Assembly (NCBI GenBank): GCA_009760855.2 | Contig: WPIO01000027.1 | Location: forward strand, 412,501 to 457,500 | From: Cristatella mucedo | Lineage: Eukaryota > Bryozoa > Phylactolaemata > Cristatellidae | Direction: 5' to 3' | DNA length: 45,000 nucleotides | In this document: positions 10,935-45,000 of the stretch, one piece after another | Layout of the letters: each line of letters starts with the position of its first letter | How positions within the stretch are numbered: position 1 is the first letter of the stretch | The notes under the pieces: generated by a model | Told to the model about the DNA's origin: nothing | What the model saw: the letters and a program-made list of their open reading frames with translations, nothing else | The model's database searches: none | Translations under genes and position numbers: made by a program

Positions 10935-11075
10935 CACCAGCTCGAGCTGGTTTGGTCCAGCGGTTAAGGTGCTCGCCCCGACTAAGGTCTGGCTGAGGTT
11001 GTGGGCTCGAGCCCTGAGGCGTATGTGAAGTGCCCGAATAGAGATTGTTCACTTGGGGCGCTATACAATGAGTTA
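10935..11075 (+). mobile_element. SINE1 copy, short subfamily
   Basis: tRNA-like head GGTTTGGTCCAGCGGTTAAG (box A), GTGGGCTCGAGCCC (box B), then GTGCCCGAATAGAGATTG...GGGGCGCTATA. A second copy in the same orientation starts 160 bp downstream. Confidence 0.85.
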
Positions 11076-11237
11076 TATTTCTCCAATGCAGAGGAGCATA
11101 ACCACCACTAACGGGTCAAGGATGTCTTTAGCAATAGGTACCGACCTACGAAAAGAATAACCGTTAGCACCTGCTATTGATTCTCCGGAGTTCCGTTTTA
11201 AAAATCATCTGGCTGCTGCTCTAGCACTTGCTTAACA

Positions 11238-11370
11238 CCCGAGCTGGTTCGGTCTAGCGGTTAAGGTGCTTGCCCTGACCAAGGTCTGACTGAGGTCGTG
11301 GGCTCGAGCCCCGAGACATATGTGAAGTGCCTGAATAGAGATTAAGTTCTCTTGGGGCGCTATATCAATG

Positions 11371-11375
<5 letters not shown>
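11238..11375 (+). mobile_element. SINE1 copy, short subfamily, near consensus
   Basis: Head GGTTCGGTCTAGCGGTTAAG, box B GTGGGCTCGAGCCCCG, body GTGCCTGAATAGAGATTAAG, end TTGGGGCGCTATATCAATGA. The tail passes directly into the 72-bp (TA)n tract. Confidence 0.88.

Positions 11376-11447
<72 letters not shown>
11375..11447. repeat. (TA)n microsatellite at a SINE1 tail
   Basis: About 72 bases of pure AT starting directly at the TGAATTATA end of the SINE1 copy. Confidence 0.97.
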
Positions 11448-11449
<2 letters not shown>

Positions 11450-11450
<1 letters not shown>

Positions 11451-13526
11451 CGACGTCCTTCCTTGTGCCTGTCCAGTTTCATCTGTGGGTGCCCACAACC
11501 AGACTTCGGGATCCTTTTTACGAAGCAATCAAGGCAGATCCTAGAGCAGACTAAAGCCGTGCTGGCAGCTGATCAGCAAAGCAGATGCCAAGAAGTTGGA
11601 TGCAGTCGAGCGGCCTTCCTCAAAAAACCTAATAACTATTACCACAAGTTGCATGGGGTAGGTAATAAGGATTGCGTGCAGCCGGACGCGAACCCAGGAC
11701 TTTTATGTAATGTAATGTATCTCCGTCAGTAACTCCACAAAGTTCCTTAGGTGGTGGAAGTGTGAGCACTTTTACCCTGGGCTTAAGACCCAGGGTCAAT
11801 TGTGTAGGCTGTGCAGGTTTACACTTGACAGGTTCCCAGGTGGCGACCTGGTGCAAGGTGTCAAGTAAGCAAGGAAGGACTCAAATGTCTCAGGCTAAGG
11901 CTAAGTGTTTATAAAAGTGCACCTCATTGTTCTACCCAGCATTTGCTGTTGCTAAAGGAAACCCGGCCAGTGGGATTGACAGATTACCCTACTATTTCAC
12001 TGAACCTCAAAGCAGGTCCGGCATACAGAGCCAGCTGCTTAGAAAAACATAAAGCTAGGCCTATCTTGCTAAATCCATCTTTGCATAATTGTTATTAAGT
12101 GCTACCAGTGCGGGACTGTTTGGACTAACGGAATGCCCATTTACAACTAGCTCACGGTCCTTTCATATCTATATTATAAATGCTCATTGAACTCATTATT
12201 AGTCAGCAGATGGCACAGTATGAGCTAGTTGTTGGGCAAATGTCTAATTTGCATGACTGTTAACAATGCTGCACCAAATGTATGCCGTCTAGCTCCCTCA
12301 CACGAGCTCTGCAGCTGTTGACCATTTCCTACTTTCGTGCGATATTGATTTCATCACATTGTGCAAATACAATTACGCTGTGTGCTCATTCGCACACATT
12401 TTATACTACATACACCGGTTCACGAGTTCCGTGAAAAACAGGTGTTACAGCAGTCAGGCTAGACGATTTGTCGCATAGGCTAGAAAAAGGACACGGCAAT
12501 CGGCTCCTATATGTAAAAACCCCGACTTTCCTGTGTGGACGGCTGTGTGTACACTCCAGCTCAGACCTATGAGCGTTCAACCAACGCTCAATATATCTCC
12601 AGTCGTGACAAAACTCTACGGAGGCAGCACTCAATCAATCCGTGGCAACCGGTGATTTCTGATCCTGTGTCAGCCAAGCCTCAAGCACGACATGACAAAT
12701 GGTCTCTCTAATTCTACTGAGGCTGAAAGGGTCGCAATCAATTCTAAATTTTTTGGCACACGCTAGTCGGCTCTAGGATAAAATCCCGTGTAAGCTCCAC
12801 AGGAGCAGACAGCTGTTTCCAACAGTCACCAGACTTGGCCTGCAAACTAGAGCCCCAGTTATGTTGGTTGAGCCACGAGGGGGTACCCAATGAATAGGTC
12901 TATCCACCAATCAGCCGAGTATTTGGCTTCCCCCCAGAGAGTTCAGAGTCCTAATGCATCGGGTGCCAAAGAACGAGTTCAATGCACTCGATTTTCGCCA
13001 TACCGAACCACTACTGGCCAAATGCAGGTAGAGCACATCGTCCAGGCAGGAACCTCGAGTGGAATCGCTGTCTCTATCTACCCGCCCCGACGTCTTAAGC
13101 TCTCTGAATTTACGGCCAGCACGTTTCTCTCACCATCTAGCTATTCAATGTTCGGTCGAGCTCCCTTTTACTTTCGCCTTCTTGGTCGAAGCTCAGCAGG
13201 ATGCTACAATGAACAACTGCTTCTCGAACAGCGGTTCTGCTGAACGCACGGTTTACAATGCAAGGCATGGATGACTCCATTTGTCTCTGAAGCAATACAA
13301 GTGTAGGGCGCATTTTCTTTCACCAAATGCAAATTTGCCAGCCCGGAGACGAGGTAAACGGTGGGTTAAATTAAGCAGGCTTTTAGGCCAAGGCCGATGC
13401 ATATATTATCCTAGCAGGGAGGCCTGCCGATGGACTTAATAAACAGCTTAATTTGCTGCTTTTCGATGCCGGCAGAAGGAAAGGGGTCACTTCCTGCTCT
13501 GCAGTGCTTGCAGTTCGGGTGAGCTT
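11450..13526. other. Intergenic stretch downstream of GH31
   Basis: Unique sequence. Frames at 12401-12634 (minus) and 12890-13243 (plus) are open, but show no family motif. The GH31 3' UTR should occupy the part just below 13527; I found no canonical minus-strand poly(A) hexamer there. Confidence 0.4.
11695..11745 (-). mobile_element. LINE-B 3' tail fragment
   Basis: TTATGTAATGTAATGTATCT then CCGTCAGTAACTCCACAAAG is the reversed LINE-B terminal sequence. Only the last 50 bases are present. Confidence 0.6.

Positions 13527-45000
<31,474 letters not shown>

Noticed and set aside
10935-11375. tRNA genes
   Set aside because: The box A and box B words belong to SINE heads. No full cloverleaf is seen, and the copies carry LINE-like tails.

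Overview
The window is eukaryotic (animal) genomic DNA. It has spliced genes with GT-AG introns, tRNA-derived SINEs, decayed non-LTR retrotransposons (LINEs) and very many (CT/GA)n, (TA)n and (CA)n microsatellites. Bacterial features (operons, ribosome binding sites, CRISPR) do not apply. The source looks like a repeat-rich invertebrate. A parasitic flatworm such as a monogenean is my guess from the repeat style only, and that is weak. Most long open frames here are microsatellite artefacts (Ser-Leu, Glu-Arg, Thr-His or Cys-Val repeats) or LINE fragments.

Two genes can be supported. (1) On the minus strand a glycoside hydrolase family 31 alpha-glucosidase (lysosomal acid alpha-glucosidase / sucrase-isomaltase type) runs from 43814 down to 13527. 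I assembled 17 exons by hand. Every junction is GT-AG, every reading phase agrees, and together they encode 641 residues. The model includes the nucleophile motif (WI|DMNEPSNF), the acid/base motif (HWLGDN) and the C-terminal beta domain up to a TAG stop. The 5' exons (signal peptide, trefoil, start of the N-terminal beta domain) lie beyond 45000. (2) On the plus strand a GC-rich block (about 2560-6100) holds a single-exon gene at 4818-5312 for a PRR15-family protein. It has the W-W-K-K N-terminus and the RRNNLSVSRSGRFK signature, and is followed by an AATAAA at 5987.

Layout. 1-2560: a degenerate SINE, a small candidate exon, and large CT/GA tracts. 2560-6100: the PRR15-like locus. 6100-9040: SINE, LINE-A and LINE-B fragments; the LINE-B copy keeps the FYADD reverse-transcriptase motif. 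9040-13526: intergenic, with SINE1 copies, a (TA)n and two weak exon candidates. 13527-43814: the GH31 gene. Its short introns (93-372 bp) are mostly clean. Its long introns (1.5-5.5 kb) hold LINE-A, LINE-B, SINE1, SINE2, minisatellites and microsatellites. 43815-45000: probable further intron, with one LINE-A 3' end.

Two LINE families can be told apart by their 3' ends. LINE-A ends in a short hairpin (AGAGATTGAGTTCTCT), then GGGCGCTTTAT and an (ATT)n tail. LINE-B ends in (ACATT)n. SINE1 has a tRNA-like head and a 3' part that resembles the LINE-A end, as expected if LINE-A machinery mobilises it. Several microsatellites appear to have grown out of these element ends.
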